A stretch of DNA of 64,000 nt. Origin: Larix kaempferi. Taxonomy: Eukaryota; Streptophyta; Pinopsida; Pinales; Pinaceae. Below the pieces are notes generated by a model. It had not been told where the DNA came from, did no database searches, and worked only from the letters and a program-made list of their open reading frames with translations. Shown here piece by piece: positions 45,171-57,300 of this stretch (the stretch's first letter is position 1; every line of letters begins with the position of its first letter). The DNA lies in the NCBI GenBank assembly GCA_027924585.1, contig BSBM01000191.1, forward strand, positions 2,480,001 through 2,544,000. The letters are read 5' to 3'. A program made the position numbers and the translations under genes.

Positions 45171-47112
45171 GGGTTCTTAAAATTTTCCCAGCTAGGAACT
45201 TGGATTTTAGCATGCATGTGTCCATATCCTTCAAGAATCTATTCTTTCATTCTGTAACTCCATTTTGTTGTGGAGTATATGGAAGAATGTACTATTGTAA
45301 GTAATCACATAGATGTTGAATATATTTTTTCACATACTCCCACGCATTCTCTATACGTGGAATCTTGATCCCCTAACCTGACTTGTTCTCTACAAGAGCT
45401 TTGAAATATTTGAAACACTCAAATACATATGATTTATTCATGATGAAGTATACCCAGGTGTCCATGCTCATGTATGGATGGGGGAATGGACCCATACTGT
45501 CAGTATGAACAAGTTCAAGAATGGATAAGGCTCTCCATTCCTTTCTCTTCTTCTTCAGGATGTTTTCCAATAATGCAGCCCTGATATACACCATCATAGT
45601 ACATAATCTCTAGAAAACCTATCACCATACCTTTCTTGCTTAGATACTGTAAGTAGTGATAGTTTAGGTGACCAAATCTCTTATGCCATAACATGCTTAC
45701 TTCATCACAATGTGTTATAAGTACAATAGAAGGATATTTGGTAATAAAGTTAGAAAAGGCATATAACCTAGATTGGTGATCTACATTTCCAACCGCAACC
45801 ATTGATTCATCATTCATCTTTGTAATGACTATTGAATTGGGTGTGAACTCCACTCTTTTTATTTAGCCCGAGTGGGTGATCTAGTAGATGGAAAGGAGGT
45901 TTATGGACAATAAAGGTACACAAAGTACATTTTGAAATTGTACATGATTGAAATCAATAATTCATTTTCCACATACCTAAATTGTTGTGTCATCCCCCAT
46001 TAAGATGGGAGGACTGGTGCATGGATCCAAGGAAGAGAATACGTCCTTTGATGAGGCCATATGATTCAAAGCTCCTAAATCAAGAATTCATTAATATAGA
46101 GACAAGGAAACAATGATGAGTAAATGGGTTGATTCATTTCCTTCTCTTTTGTCTTCTTGTTGTCTTCAACATATTTGTTTTTCTTGAAGTTGTTAGGAAT
46201 CTTGATATTTCCTTGTGTAGGAAGTTGTTTCAGTTGATCATTCTCCTTCCTCATGCAATGTTGTTTTGTATGATTGGGTCTCTTACAATAAGAACATATT
46301 ATCTTGTCCTTCTTGATATTTCAAGATCTAAAGGAGGAGGTCCCCTGAGTAGATCTTACAATTTTCTCCTTCTTGCCTTTGTTTTGTTGATTTTGCTTGT
46401 TATTGTTCTTTCTACCCTAATTTGCAGTAAGGGCATGTGCCTTTGATGACTTCAAGGAAACATTTTGAACAATATTATTTTTCTCATGGGTAAGAGAAGC
46501 ATCAAAGTCATTCAAATTGGGCATCTTCCAAGCAATTCCAAGTGATAATGTTGTAGCATAGTAGGCCCAAAACAAACACTAAGTATTCAAAACACAAATT
46601 GGATAGGATTGAGATAACTATATTCTCATCCTTTTTGTCTACTCCACATAACTTGAGCTATAAAATAATGATTTAATTTTTGTGAAGAAGTATTGGATAG
46701 TAACAAAGATGCTCAAACTCAAATTCATGAGTTGATTCTATAGTTGATGTACTCTCATCTCATCCTACTTACCAAAGAGTCCTTCTAGTATGGTCCAAAC
46801 TTCATTAGAATATTTTTCATCTTTGATGTGATATCGGAGGTCAAGGGAAATAGAGAGACATCTAAATCCAAGAACTCCGTCCATTTGGTTAACCCATATT
46901 TCCTTTTCCATAGTGGAATTTGGATCAATATTTGTTCCCATTGTGGTCTTGTAGAGGCATTTATTGTGCGATAGAATCACAACTTAGACTTCCAATCATG
47001 GTAGTTAAATGGCGTAAGAATTGTCTAGGGAGATTGAGCCATCCTAGCTGATGCACTCTAATATTTGTTTTCCACCTGCAAACGTGTAAAAAATATTCTT
47101 TAGAATCACAAA

Positions 47113-47125
47113 GGCTCTAATACCA
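47113..47125 (-). other. Primer binding site of Copia-3
   Basis: The minus strand reads TGGTATTAGAGCC directly after an LTR-like end (ATATCACA at about 47133-47126). This fits an initiator tRNA-Met primer and sets the direction of Copia-3. Confidence 0.75.
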
Positions 47126-47934
47126 TGTGATATTTTGAACTAATGAATCTAGAATCTAAATGGAAAAGTAATACAATTAGGAATCCATAGGAGAGAACAT
47201 AATTCAAGTAAAGATACAAACAATGTAATCTTTATTAACCAGTTAACTGCTCAAATATAGTATATGAATGAATACTTTGTTAATGAGATACAAGCCCTCA
47301 TATTTGGGTAACTAGGCTATGCTTAATTACATGCACAAGCATAATAGCTAGTTAAAATCAAGAGAAAAATACCCTAAATGATCAAGTGCACCCTCTTAAG
47401 GAAGCAACCTTGTTCATGCAATAGTTGTTAAAGTTCATAGTAGAATTAGAACAACATTGAGCTGGTTTTATGCCTAAGTTTAGATAAGTGTGCCACCATA
47501 GAGGGTAAACTTGGACATGCATTAGTGGATAGAGTTAAATAGCCCTAGAAATTCCTCATAAGGTATTTAACTCAGTTATGCATGTGAAGATAAAGTATAA
47601 ATAGACCAAATTATTCCACTAGGGTGCTTTAGGTAGTTAAATGTGATAAAATAGCCAACTAGGGTTCATTAATTAGTTAACTAATCTGTAACTGCTAACT
47701 TCAATGCAAAAAACTTTAGAAAATGTGGGACATTGATGCAAGAGTGTTATAATCCATAAAAAAAGGGTTTAACTAGCTATGAGGGTTCCTTTGACCCTAT
47801 AAAATGGGGTTTGACCATGCAAGTGTGCAATTCACCCTAAAAATAGGGGGATAACTCTAGTAGGATCACTATTGTTCCCTAGAAATGCAATTATATGTGT
47901 ATGTACACCAATGTTAGAAGGAGATCACTAAAAT
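47126..47934 (-). repeat. Presumed 5' LTR region of Copia-3, outer end not resolved
   Basis: On the minus strand this precedes the Copia-3 primer binding site and should hold its 5' LTR. It has no coding frame. I could not locate a matching 3' LTR near 41.4 kb, nor an outer TG end, so only the inner end at 47126 is supported. Confidence 0.4.
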
Positions 47935-48885
47935 CCTGCATATCAAGATCTAGGTCAATAAGGCAAAGGTAGATGCTCTATTTGATTTTGGTTTGTAGGC
48001 CAAACTCATAGAAAAGGATTTGGGAAGTAAGCTTGAATTGGAAGTTCATGGCCATCCTTTTCCATGCCCATTGGGATGGGTAAATAAGGGTGAAAAAATC
48101 AAGGTCAATAAACATTGGAAGATTAAATTTGTTATAATTACAAACTATATTGATGAAGTGGAGGTAGATGTAGTACTACTTAATGTGTGTGGCATAGTGT
48201 TTGGAAGACCGCACAAGTACATGAGGGATGTTATCTTCATGAGGAGAGAAAATCAACACCTCATGATAAAGGATGGGGAATCCTTCATCATTAATGCACA
48301 CAAAGGTAAATCCATGATCTTTCTAGTAAGTGCTAACCAAGCCAAATCTCAGATATATAGTTTACATTGCTCTTCTTAAGACAAAATCAATAAATGGACG
48401 AATTGACAAAGGTAAAGGGATCTATGGAGGGATATACTAAAGAGACAAAAAAAATAGTTGGAGGAGATTTTGTAAGAATACAAAGAAGTATTCTAGGAGC
48501 CTAAAGGGTTACCACTTAAGAGGGAAGTGGATCATGAAATACAATTGTTTCCTAACTCTCCAATGCCAAACTATGTACTGTATAGACGATCTAGCCTATA
48601 AGTGGATGAAACAATTGTATCAACTATTTGGAGCAGGGATCAATTCAACCAAGAATTTCACCATGTAGTTCACCTATCATCATAATATCCAATGAAAATG
48701 GACTTGGAGAATTTGTATTGACTATAAATCTCTAAATAAGATCACTCTCAATAATTGTTTCCATCTTCCCAAGATTGATGTCTTGTTATATTAGTTGTAG
48801 CATGCCAAGTACTTCACCAAGTTGGATATCATATTGAGATACCACTAGGTAAAAGGAAAAGAAGAACACAAGTGGAAGGTGTTAG
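47935..48885 (+). pseudogene. Truncated Gypsy protease and RT start
   Basis: Reads VDALFDFGL, a stop, then AKLIEKDLGSKLELEVHGHP into an open frame of 119 codons (48020-48379) with DEVEVDVVLLNVCGIVFGRP and a C-terminal KGKSMIFLVSANQAKS. This layout matches the aspartic protease of Ty3/Gypsy elements; DFG replaces the expected D-S/T-G. After 48380 it decays into RT start text (EYKEVF, REVDHEIQLFP, and an FTKLD-like piece near 48820) with many stops, and ends abruptly at 48885. It is a 5'- and 3'-truncated Gypsy fragment. Confidence 0.75.
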
Positions 48886-51621
48886 AGTCCCACCCTAACC
48901 CCATTAGTTTAGGAGTTAGTCAAGTAATGTATACAACCATCTCTTTTGAATATAGCCCAGTAGTTAGTAGTGAACAATTAAGATGCATTAATATTCATTA
49001 GTGTTACTTGTGTTGTATTGAATGAATTGAATTCAACAAATGAGTGAGATATATTATATGATTAAGATCGACTTGGAGGACCCCTTTAAGGAACAAGGAT
49101 GTTTATATGAACTTAGATCAAAACAGGCCTGAATAGATACTTGGTCTATCAACCTTGTGTTCCCTTAAATTTTGTATTCGATAATTTTGGAAATGCCTTT
49201 GTGTAATTGATCCCTTGAGTATTTAGGGAGCAAGTTGTTTTATGTTAAAATGTCCTTGAAAAACAATTTTGAATAATGATCTGAGCTTGAACTCTAGACT
49301 TTGTTGTCTTGAAAGCAATAAATTACACTATGGATTAATGGGAAAGGAATGCGCTTAAATATTATATTTAGATAGGACCCAATTTAATAGTTTATAAATC
49401 TATTCCTTGGAAAAATAATATATCTTCTCAGGAAAGAGACTAGATAGTGCCTAGTAGGATAAGTTGTCAAGGAAATTATTTGATGTGAGGTTGGACTTTA
49501 ACTTAGGAAGAAATGACACTATCAATAAGATATGTATATGGAAAATGAATAAATAACTTTGATAATGGTTACCTACTTATAATTCATTTTGTTTTATGGA
49601 AATTAAAATGGGGAATACATAATATTGGTTCTATATCAAAACTTAAAATGAAATTATTGACTTAGAATTTATGCCTAGTTGGACAACGAGGGAGTTAATC
49701 AAGGTTAGCACTACTCCAAATTTTAGTCACTACCTTCGAGATAAATAAAATAATTTCCCATTAAACTAGTGAGTATACCTTATATAAAGTAAGGCATGAA
49801 GTGAAGGGCATAATAGAGTGAGAAATAATACCTAAAGAATGCAGTGCATAAAATTGAAATATGAATGCTTATCAAAATCTACATGAACATTGTCGATGAA
49901 AACCCTTGGAAGGAATTCATAAGTAAAATATGATAATAATTAACCTAGTCCAATGGTAGTTTCAAGTGAATAAGGGGATTTATTTTTCAAGAATTAGTTT
50001 ATGAATATGTCTTTATCTACAATCTACAATTCCCATTATGCATAATTTGCTTAATAACAAATTCTATATAAAGATTTATTACCTTCTTTACTGAAAGTCT
50101 ACAATTCCTGTTATGGATAATTTTCCTAGTGAAAATTTTTAGATAAAGATTTATTACCTTCTTATGGTGATGAATTTTGGCCTTGCAAGACAAGAAAGAT
50201 TGCCTAGTATGAAGCTTATAGGATTTATAAGCATATTATGTCATTGATATTTCACTAATTACTTCATTGAATAAGTTGTGTGATTTATGAGAGCTTGTGT
50301 GATGGCGTTTCAAATAATTTGTAAGATATGCTCTCTAGGAGAGATGAACATATGAATGCATTTGTAGTTGTGTATGTTTCAATGGTTATCATATAACTGA
50401 TATTTTATTCTTGAGATTATAGGTCAATGCAGTTTAAGGAAGTGGGTAGCCCATATAACTGAGGATATATTATTATGAATACTTTGGAGAATCTGTTGTT
50501 CACTTGTATATAGATATTCATTATCTTTCAACCTATACAAGCGGTTCAATGCCAATGAGTGGAAATAAATTCATTGATCTAATGAATTGGATGTTGAGAT
50601 GGTGACCCTCTTAGCATTTTGGTTGCACATAATAAAGGTTGAATAATTGAACTCCTCGAAATAGTGCGACATCATTTTATGCATGAGTAAGGTGTTACTA
50701 TATGCTTGAAAAACGCAATGATAGATGCCTGAAAAAAGTACCAAGATACGATTATTGGCATGCGCCAATTATTGGTGTGCTCATGATGTGGCCCTAGAAT
50801 GGTCATACTAGACTTATCTCAAATCCAATACTGTAGTCTATTTCCAATTAGTTGTAGCCACTAGCTTGTATCTAGAATAAGAGAGGTTGAACGTAGTTGC
50901 AAAATTAACATCAATATGGTATAATTGATATTTTTTTCCACAAAAATTGCAAAGTAAAAGATCACTATATGTAGAAATTCTAAATGTGATTTCTTAATAA
51001 AAGAAAAAATAATTTTTAAAATGGACCAAATTTTCTTTTTTCTAAAATTCCATAAATTTAATCACATTTTAAGTTATAAAATCCCATACTTATTCTAAAA
51101 TATCATTATTTCAAAAATATAAAAACTTAGTTTAGTTAAATAAAAACCATAAAATTTAAAAGTAATAAATCATCGCTTTTATTTTTATAATAAAGTTTTA
51201 ATATTTATGAATTTGTTCTTAAAATAACTTTTACTAGTTGAAAATATCATTAAATTTATAGTTTTTACTAGTTATTGTGATAAAAATAAAAATAAATCTT
51301 TAATTTAGAAAAAAAAAAAATTGATTATATTATTAATTCTTTTATGATTGTGAAAATGATAACATTATATTATTAATTCTTTAATTTTGATTGTAATAAT
51401 GATAACATTTACAAAGTAAAATTATATGGAAAAAATCATCATTTTGAAAATAAATTAATTTAAAAAAAAAACATATCTATTTAATAATTTAAAATATGTA
51501 TTTATACTAATAAAAGAATATACACCTCATAGCATTGTATTGTATCAATCTCGACGCAATTACTCGATGCATATATGAGGGTATGACTAGAAACTTATTA
51601 ATTAGATAGTATAAGGCCACA
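48886..51621. other. Long non-coding AT-rich stretch, possible solo LTR at its start
   Basis: Begins GTTAGAGTCCCACCCTAACC exactly where the Gypsy fragment stops, which suggests an insertion boundary, possibly an LTR starting TGTTAGAG at 48885, but no matching end was found. A ~78-bp tandem duplication with CTACAATTC, AAAGATTTATTACCTTCTT lies at about 50025-50165. A near-palindrome ATTGGCATGCGCCAAT is near 50755. From 51000 to 51520 the sequence is extremely AT-rich. No gene was seen. Confidence 0.4.
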
Positions 51622-51638
51622 TTTAATTAATATATCAT

Positions 51639-51808
51639 TTTTTCCTTGTTAGAGGTCCAAGTGGGCCTTTCCTAAGGGGTCATGCACCTATCGACTCCAT
51701 GCAAGAGCCTAACCCCGATAGACCTAGAGGATTGAACCCACGACATCGTGACAGAGAGACAACAACTTGGCAACAGAGGATCCAGTTGACTGAGCTACCC
51801 ATCAGAAC
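51639..51808 (-). mobile_element. tRNA-derived SINE with 17-bp target duplication
   Basis: A 170-bp insertion flanked by perfect 17-bp duplications TTTAATTAATATATCAT (51622-51638 and 51809-51825). On the minus strand it opens GTTCTGATGGGTAGCTCAGTCAACTGG, containing a pol III A box (TAGCTCAGTCAACTGG). It has a B-box-like GGGTTCAATCCT (about 51741-51730) and ends in an A-rich tail (AAGGAAAAA) at 51639. The B box lacks one base of the consensus. The long duplication and A tail imply LINE-assisted insertion. No transcript termination signal beyond the tail is evident. Confidence 0.9.
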
Positions 51809-51999
51809 TTTAATTAATATATCATATTTAATAAAACTTGAATATCGTTATTTAAATCATCCCACTTTCTCTTAAATGATTAAGATGAGAAACCTATAAT
51901 CAACTACCATTCCTATATATCCCATGTTTAACTAAGGCTTTGATTCCATGGTGTTGAAGGAGTTTGCTTTTGTCTCTATTAACGCCTAAATATCACACA

Positions 52000-52941
52000 T
52001 ATGTGACATTTTGGCGATTCTTGCAGTAAGGCGTCATCAACATATAGAATGCAGCTCACCAAAGGCATCCTCAACAAATCCAAAAGGAACCATGAGTCCA
52101 AAAGTGCATAAAAAGAGTCAAAAGAAGAGGTCGCGCGGCTGAACTATTTTTAAGTTGTGCTATAGCGCATGTTATTAGTTTATTCCCCATGTGATACTCG
52201 CATGGATTTTCCTATGATAGTCATGCGACTGTCGAAAAATTGGGACCACCTAATTCCCATGGCGCAATGAAGGCTCTTCAAAGCCCCATCATCTCCAACA
52301 ATCTGAATTTGTCTCCTTTGGTGGCATTAAATAGCCCCCTTGGTGTACCTTGGAACTAGTTCATGGAGTGCATGTGTTCACATTTGGATCTAGTTCTTTC
52401 TTGGACACGTCTTGGCCTATAAAAGGAGGCCATTGACATGCATCTTATAGAGAGAAAAAAGATAAAATTTATGCTACTGGATTTTTGTTAGAGATCCCTC
52501 ATAGCTCACCTATTCCTACCTTTGTAAGCATTCCAAAGCTCCCTTGCCACCTTCCTCTAAGGGGCAAGAGTTTATCTCCATTGTTCTCTCACCCACTTAG
52601 CATTTAGTTTGGAAAAGAAAGAACTCACTAAGGGAGATTGTCGGCTTCCCTTGAATCCCACACCTCCTAGGTGTTGTACATGCTTGACCATTGGGAAATA
52701 CAAAGTGGTTTTGCATAAATTTGGTTGTTTGAGTTTGCATTCTTCTCCCATTTCCTTTGTTATATTTTGTTTAATTTTCTTTCTTTTATTTAGATTTCAC
52801 TAAAACCCACTTGCAAGATCATTTTGAGGACACAAACCCCCAAGGGGCTCCAAGGACTGAGGCCTCTCTACAACCTACAAGGCTTATCCCCTTACCAAGT
52901 GGAGGGATGCACCCTTCTGAAATTTCTTCCACAACAGTTCT
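52000..52941 (+). repeat. Presumed 5' LTR of Gypsy-1, outer end not resolved
   Basis: Lies directly upstream of a TGGCGACTCCAC primer binding site. It contains CCTATAAAAGGAGG (TATA at 52418-52425), a typical LTR promoter, and ends near TTCCACAACA (about 52936). No matching 3' LTR was found after pol at 61.2 kb, so the outer boundary near 52000 is a guess. A 64-codon frame inside it is not credible. Confidence 0.5.
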
Positions 52942-52943
52942 AA

Positions 52944-52956
52944 TGGCGACTCCACT
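52944..52956 (+). other. Primer binding site of Gypsy-1
   Basis: TGGCGACTCCACT, the start of the common plant Gypsy site TGGCGACTCCACTGGGGA; the second half has decayed. Confidence 0.65.
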
Positions 52957-54394
52957 TATTTTTGTTTATTTCTTTTAAACTAGGTTGTTTTATCCTAAGT
53001 GATTAATTCTAGATGCTTTTCATTTGCAGGAGATAAGGTTTACTGCCTCCTATTCCGGAATTTGTCCCTTGTTGGCCACACCTAATTTTTACACAGTAGT
53101 ACGGATCTCAACCTCTCTACCATGCTACTTACACATAAATTCCTTTGATAGTTTCACTACTCGTAGAGATAAGCAATTCACTACTCACGCAGTAATCCTC
53201 TATTTTGAACCACACACCTTTTTGTGTTCTTCCCACACTACCACGTGTCTGTTTTTAATTCTTCTGCACTATCGCGTGGCAGAGTGTGGTTTTCTTGTGC
53301 TACAATCATTTAATTTTCTTTTCATCTACATGAAACAATATTGCAACCCCATTGCTGCTCACTAATGAACTAGAACTAAGTTAATTTGCAATAATTACTT
53401 GTTTCTTTAGTAATTAGCTCATATAGACTAAGATTGGGGAGTAAATAGTTCACATGTCTCGAAACTTACTTAGTTAACCAACCTTGAGGCTTTCAACAGG
53501 CCTCATTGTTGTCACTAGTATTCAAGACCTCTCTTGTTTATGTTTACTTGACATGGTTTTAGGATCAAAGCTAGAGTAGAATCCACTTTTTGCACACAAT
53601 AAAGGACCTAAAGACTCCTGTCTCCCTAAGAATGCTCTTCACCTCGCACTTCTTGTGAGATTGGTGAATCAGAAAGGGGTGAGAAGTGTAAAATAACTCC
53701 ATTGCACACTTTTATTTTCATTAGCACTTTGATTTGCAAGGAACCCTTAGCATATTTTAGAGTTAAACATTCATCTACATCTACATTTACTTTATACTCT
53801 TCTAGTTAGTTTACAACAATCAATTTTCTTACCTCACATGTGTTTGCATCACTAGCACATATCACTCACTTATTGCACCATATTGCATCTATTGTGGTTG
53901 GCATATTTTTGCATTTGTTCAATTGTGTTTAATTCCACCATCACTGTCACTTGGCACAAAATACTTCACCACAGAGGAACAAAACAACCCCCTAAGGAAT
54001 TCATGAAGACTGCAAGGCCTATCCCCTCTCTCGAGAGGTTTTTTGACACCACATCCCCATAGTTCACATGGAAGACACTCTATCCTGGGTTGCTCCCAGG
54101 CCACATTGATAGGAACATCTAGACAAGGCCACTCCTTGTTTGGCTGATTTCCTCCCATTGGATAAAGTGTTAATCCTTATACCTCTTCCATTTCCGGAAG
54201 ATGATCATCTTCATTTTCTCCCCTTGGAGAGAATATAGACACATTTACCCCTCCTCCTCTTGGAAGGTTCCCCTCTAGCTTCTCCTCTTGGAGACCCCTT
54301 ATACCATTTTAACCCATCCTCTCTCGTAGGAGGTCATTCGTTATTTTCACAACCACCCTAGTTTCCCCCTCGTATAAAACTCACATAGTATACA
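52957..54394 (+). other. Leader of Gypsy-1, no gene
   Basis: About 1.4 kb between the primer binding site and gag. Frames at 53024-53365 (plus) and 53919-54158 (minus) have no known motif and look fortuitous. The stretch is pyrimidine-rich towards 54300. Confidence 0.45.
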
Positions 54395-57300
54395 ATGGTA
54401 GGAAAAAATCCACCTAACCTACATTTTATGGCTAGTCTAAATCTCCTTGATTTGGCCAAACTGATAAATGACCCTATTTCACATGATCTAACATGGCCAA
54501 CTGTGCCAGATAAAATTCCCTTCGACATTCGTAAATTCGAAGGGAATTAAGGGAATGATCCCTCCAACCATGTCATGTCCTTCCATCTAGGGTGTTCTTC
54601 CAATAGCATAATGGAATATTCTATGAGGCTTCGCCTCTTTCAATGTACCCTTATCGGAACGACAACCAAATGGTACATGAATTTACTAAGATTGGCCCAT
54701 GCCACCTTTGTGAAATTGGCCATTGCATTCCTCACATACTTCTAGCTTCTGATTCGCCATGACCTTGGTCTAGAAATTCTCACAGAGTTTTGAAAAAATG
54801 CATCCACACACATCATGGACCATATCCATGAGTGACGTAGACGTCGGACATTGTGTAAAATCGAAATAAAACCACCACTCTTGTTGGATTAGTTCATTAA
54901 ATCACTCCAACTAGAAATCGCTAAATATGTCGCCACCTCCATGCCACAAAGTGAGGAAGAGGATATTCTAAAGGCCTAACATTTCAATCTCATATATGCA
55001 CAATTTGACTACCTTTACAATATCCTCCCTGATGCCCCTCGACACCGATCGTTAGATCCTAGACCTGCAGACTCGTCACACTCGGTGGATGGGGTTATTG
55101 GGTCCATTTCCCACTAAGGAAAGGTTCCTCCTACTATTTCGGTTCCATTTAATATGGATCCTCAATACCCAACCATGCCACCTATGTTGGTACCCCCCTC
55201 CCCCGTTACTAACCCCACTAGTTGGTTAGTTACAATATGGACCCTATACTCCTACTTATCTGAACATTATCCCGACAGCAACAGTTCCTACACCACAAAT
55301 GGTACAAGTTGTTCCTTCATCCACCTCTTATGGAGCGCAAACCAAATTTATCCCACCCCTAAGATATAACCCATACTATCCATTCCCATGCTCAAATGGT
55401 CAGCATCCCAAACCTCATATGGGGATCAACCTTCTTTCGCACAACAAGCTCAATAGTTTAAGCAGTTGAATACCACAAATCCCCAAAATCCCCAGATTCG
55501 GGGGAGGAAGAAATGGAAGAAAAAGAAAAACAAACAATAGGGGCAAGGGGGAAACCCTCCTCCCTAGCACAACTAGAATTGGGGTAATCAAAACATGGGG
55601 ACTAATAACCCCCCAAATCAAGGGAAGAATTCCAACCTAAGGACCAATTACCGCTGCTCCATTTACAACGAATATGGTCATTACACACATCACTACCCTC
55701 TTATCCCCGACTGCCAACAATTAGTGGAATGAAATAAGAAGACCGTGACAAATTCCCCTCAGGTCCCGAATCCTCCCCAACTCCAAACCACTGTCTTACG
55801 ACAACCCTTCACCAATCAATGGGTCATTACGCAACAACAAGATCCTTTCCCCTCTGGTGATGGCTCTTTCCAAAATATCTACACACTAGATGTTAATATT
55901 CAAACTTGAGCCAAAGGTTATGATAGTCTTGAAGCTCCCCAAGTGGAATACATCCATATCCCCTTGGGGGGCCTTTTGAAAACACCATGTACAAATGTCA
56001 AACAAAACCCTAGGATTCCCAAGGCTCCACTTCAGTGTACCCCTAATAACCCCCACATGAAATCCACCCACAATTATAGTATTGTGGATGACTTGGTTCA
56101 GTCCCCTGTAGCCATGTCCACATTAGAGGTACTTTAGTAATTCCCAACCTAGTTCAAGGAATTACTCAATTCCCTCGGCGCCATCGATCCTTCCGACTTT
56201 CATCTCATTACCTTTGGTCTTGACAAAGGTGAACCACAACCACCCTCTTCGGTTTCATTTCAAGTCCCTGTCATCATAAAGAATATTATGATTCATTAGT
56301 GTATCATTAATGAAGGCACATACACTTGCATCATATCCTCTAATGTTTGGAAATGATTAGGGTCACCTGAGTTGGTCCCCTCATCTATCTCCCTTCGCGC
56401 ATATGATGAGATACCATCCCATCCTAGAGGACTGTACCAAAATGTCCCCATAGATATGGGAGACAAGATGGTCATGATCGATATTGAGGTAGTCGATTAT
56501 CAACTCAACTACAACATCCTCTTGGGGTGTAGCTATATGTTTTCCATGAAGGCGATCCCCTGCCCGGTATTTCGTATCATGATGTTTCCCTATAATGGGA
56601 AGGTTGTCACCCTCGACCAGGTTAACTACTATGAACCCAACGCCACTAGCAACCCTGACAATATCCTCTATATTATGAATAGAACAAATCAACCCCTTTA
56701 TGTTGATATTTCCCCTTACATGTACAAGGAATCCAATTTGCTAGGAGTGTACTCTGGACCACCACCTGAGATCCCCACATCCACTGATGGCCTAATGTGT
56801 ACAATTTTCACCGTTGAAAATGAGCTCACCTCCTCCTCGACACCATCACTAGCACTACTGCTTATCCATGGAATTGAACAAATGTTAAGTCCATCAATAC
56901 CTCCAATATTTCAAATCCCTTTCTTGTATCCCCCCATAGGTGTGCAAGTGACACTAGTTATGGTTCATTTGACTCTACCTAGACTAACTTTGGGAATTTC
57001 GGTGTGGTACCTTACACCACCCTACCCATAAATGGCATCTAAACCAGTAGCCCACTATGAGTGTTTCCCTGTTTCGGTTGTTACGCCTTCCATTCCGCTA
57101 GTCAAACCTATGACATCCACAACTAAACCACATCCACTCATCACTATGAGCACCAATGGGGGCATGAAACAACTAAAGTTGAAATCCCCCTCCTACCAAA
57201 CCCTACACCTGACTCGTCATAGTTTGCTCAGCCTAAAGCAGGGAGCATCAACCATCAATGGTCAAAATCCCCAGTATAGGACAATAATCTAGCCCAGAGA

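Larger units (their letters stand above)
41480..47125 (-). pseudogene. Old minus-strand Copia relic (Copia-3)
   Basis: Read on the minus strand from the primer binding site at 47125. Gag lies at 46980-46765 (KEIWVNQMDGVLGF, SNEVWTILEGLFGK). A pre-integrase region is at 45853-45515 (LWHKRFGHLNYHYLQYLSK), and an integrase start is at about 45510 (LELVHTDSMGPFPH) with PYTPQQNGVTE near 45290. Similarity stops at about 45170 and resumes at about 43780. RT pieces such as HHMDVKSAFLHGDLVEDIYM (about 42690) and RNase H FCDNQSTIHLTKEP (about 41780) follow. Stops and frameshifts are so many that no frame exceeds about 110 codons. It belongs to a different Copia lineage from Copia-1 and Copia-2. It ends where the LINE begins. 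Confidence 0.8.

Noticed and set aside
46129-46446. 105-codon hydrophobic plus-strand frame resembling a membrane protein
   Set aside because: It overlaps Copia-3 gag on the opposite strand, and its hydrophobicity comes from antisense Lys/Glu codons.
51639-51808. A functional tRNA gene
   Set aside because: It lacks a complete cloverleaf and the B box is imperfect; A tail and target duplication show a SINE.
53024-53365. 113-codon plus-strand frame in the Gypsy-1 leader
   Set aside because: It has no family motif, lies between primer site and gag, and looks fortuitous.
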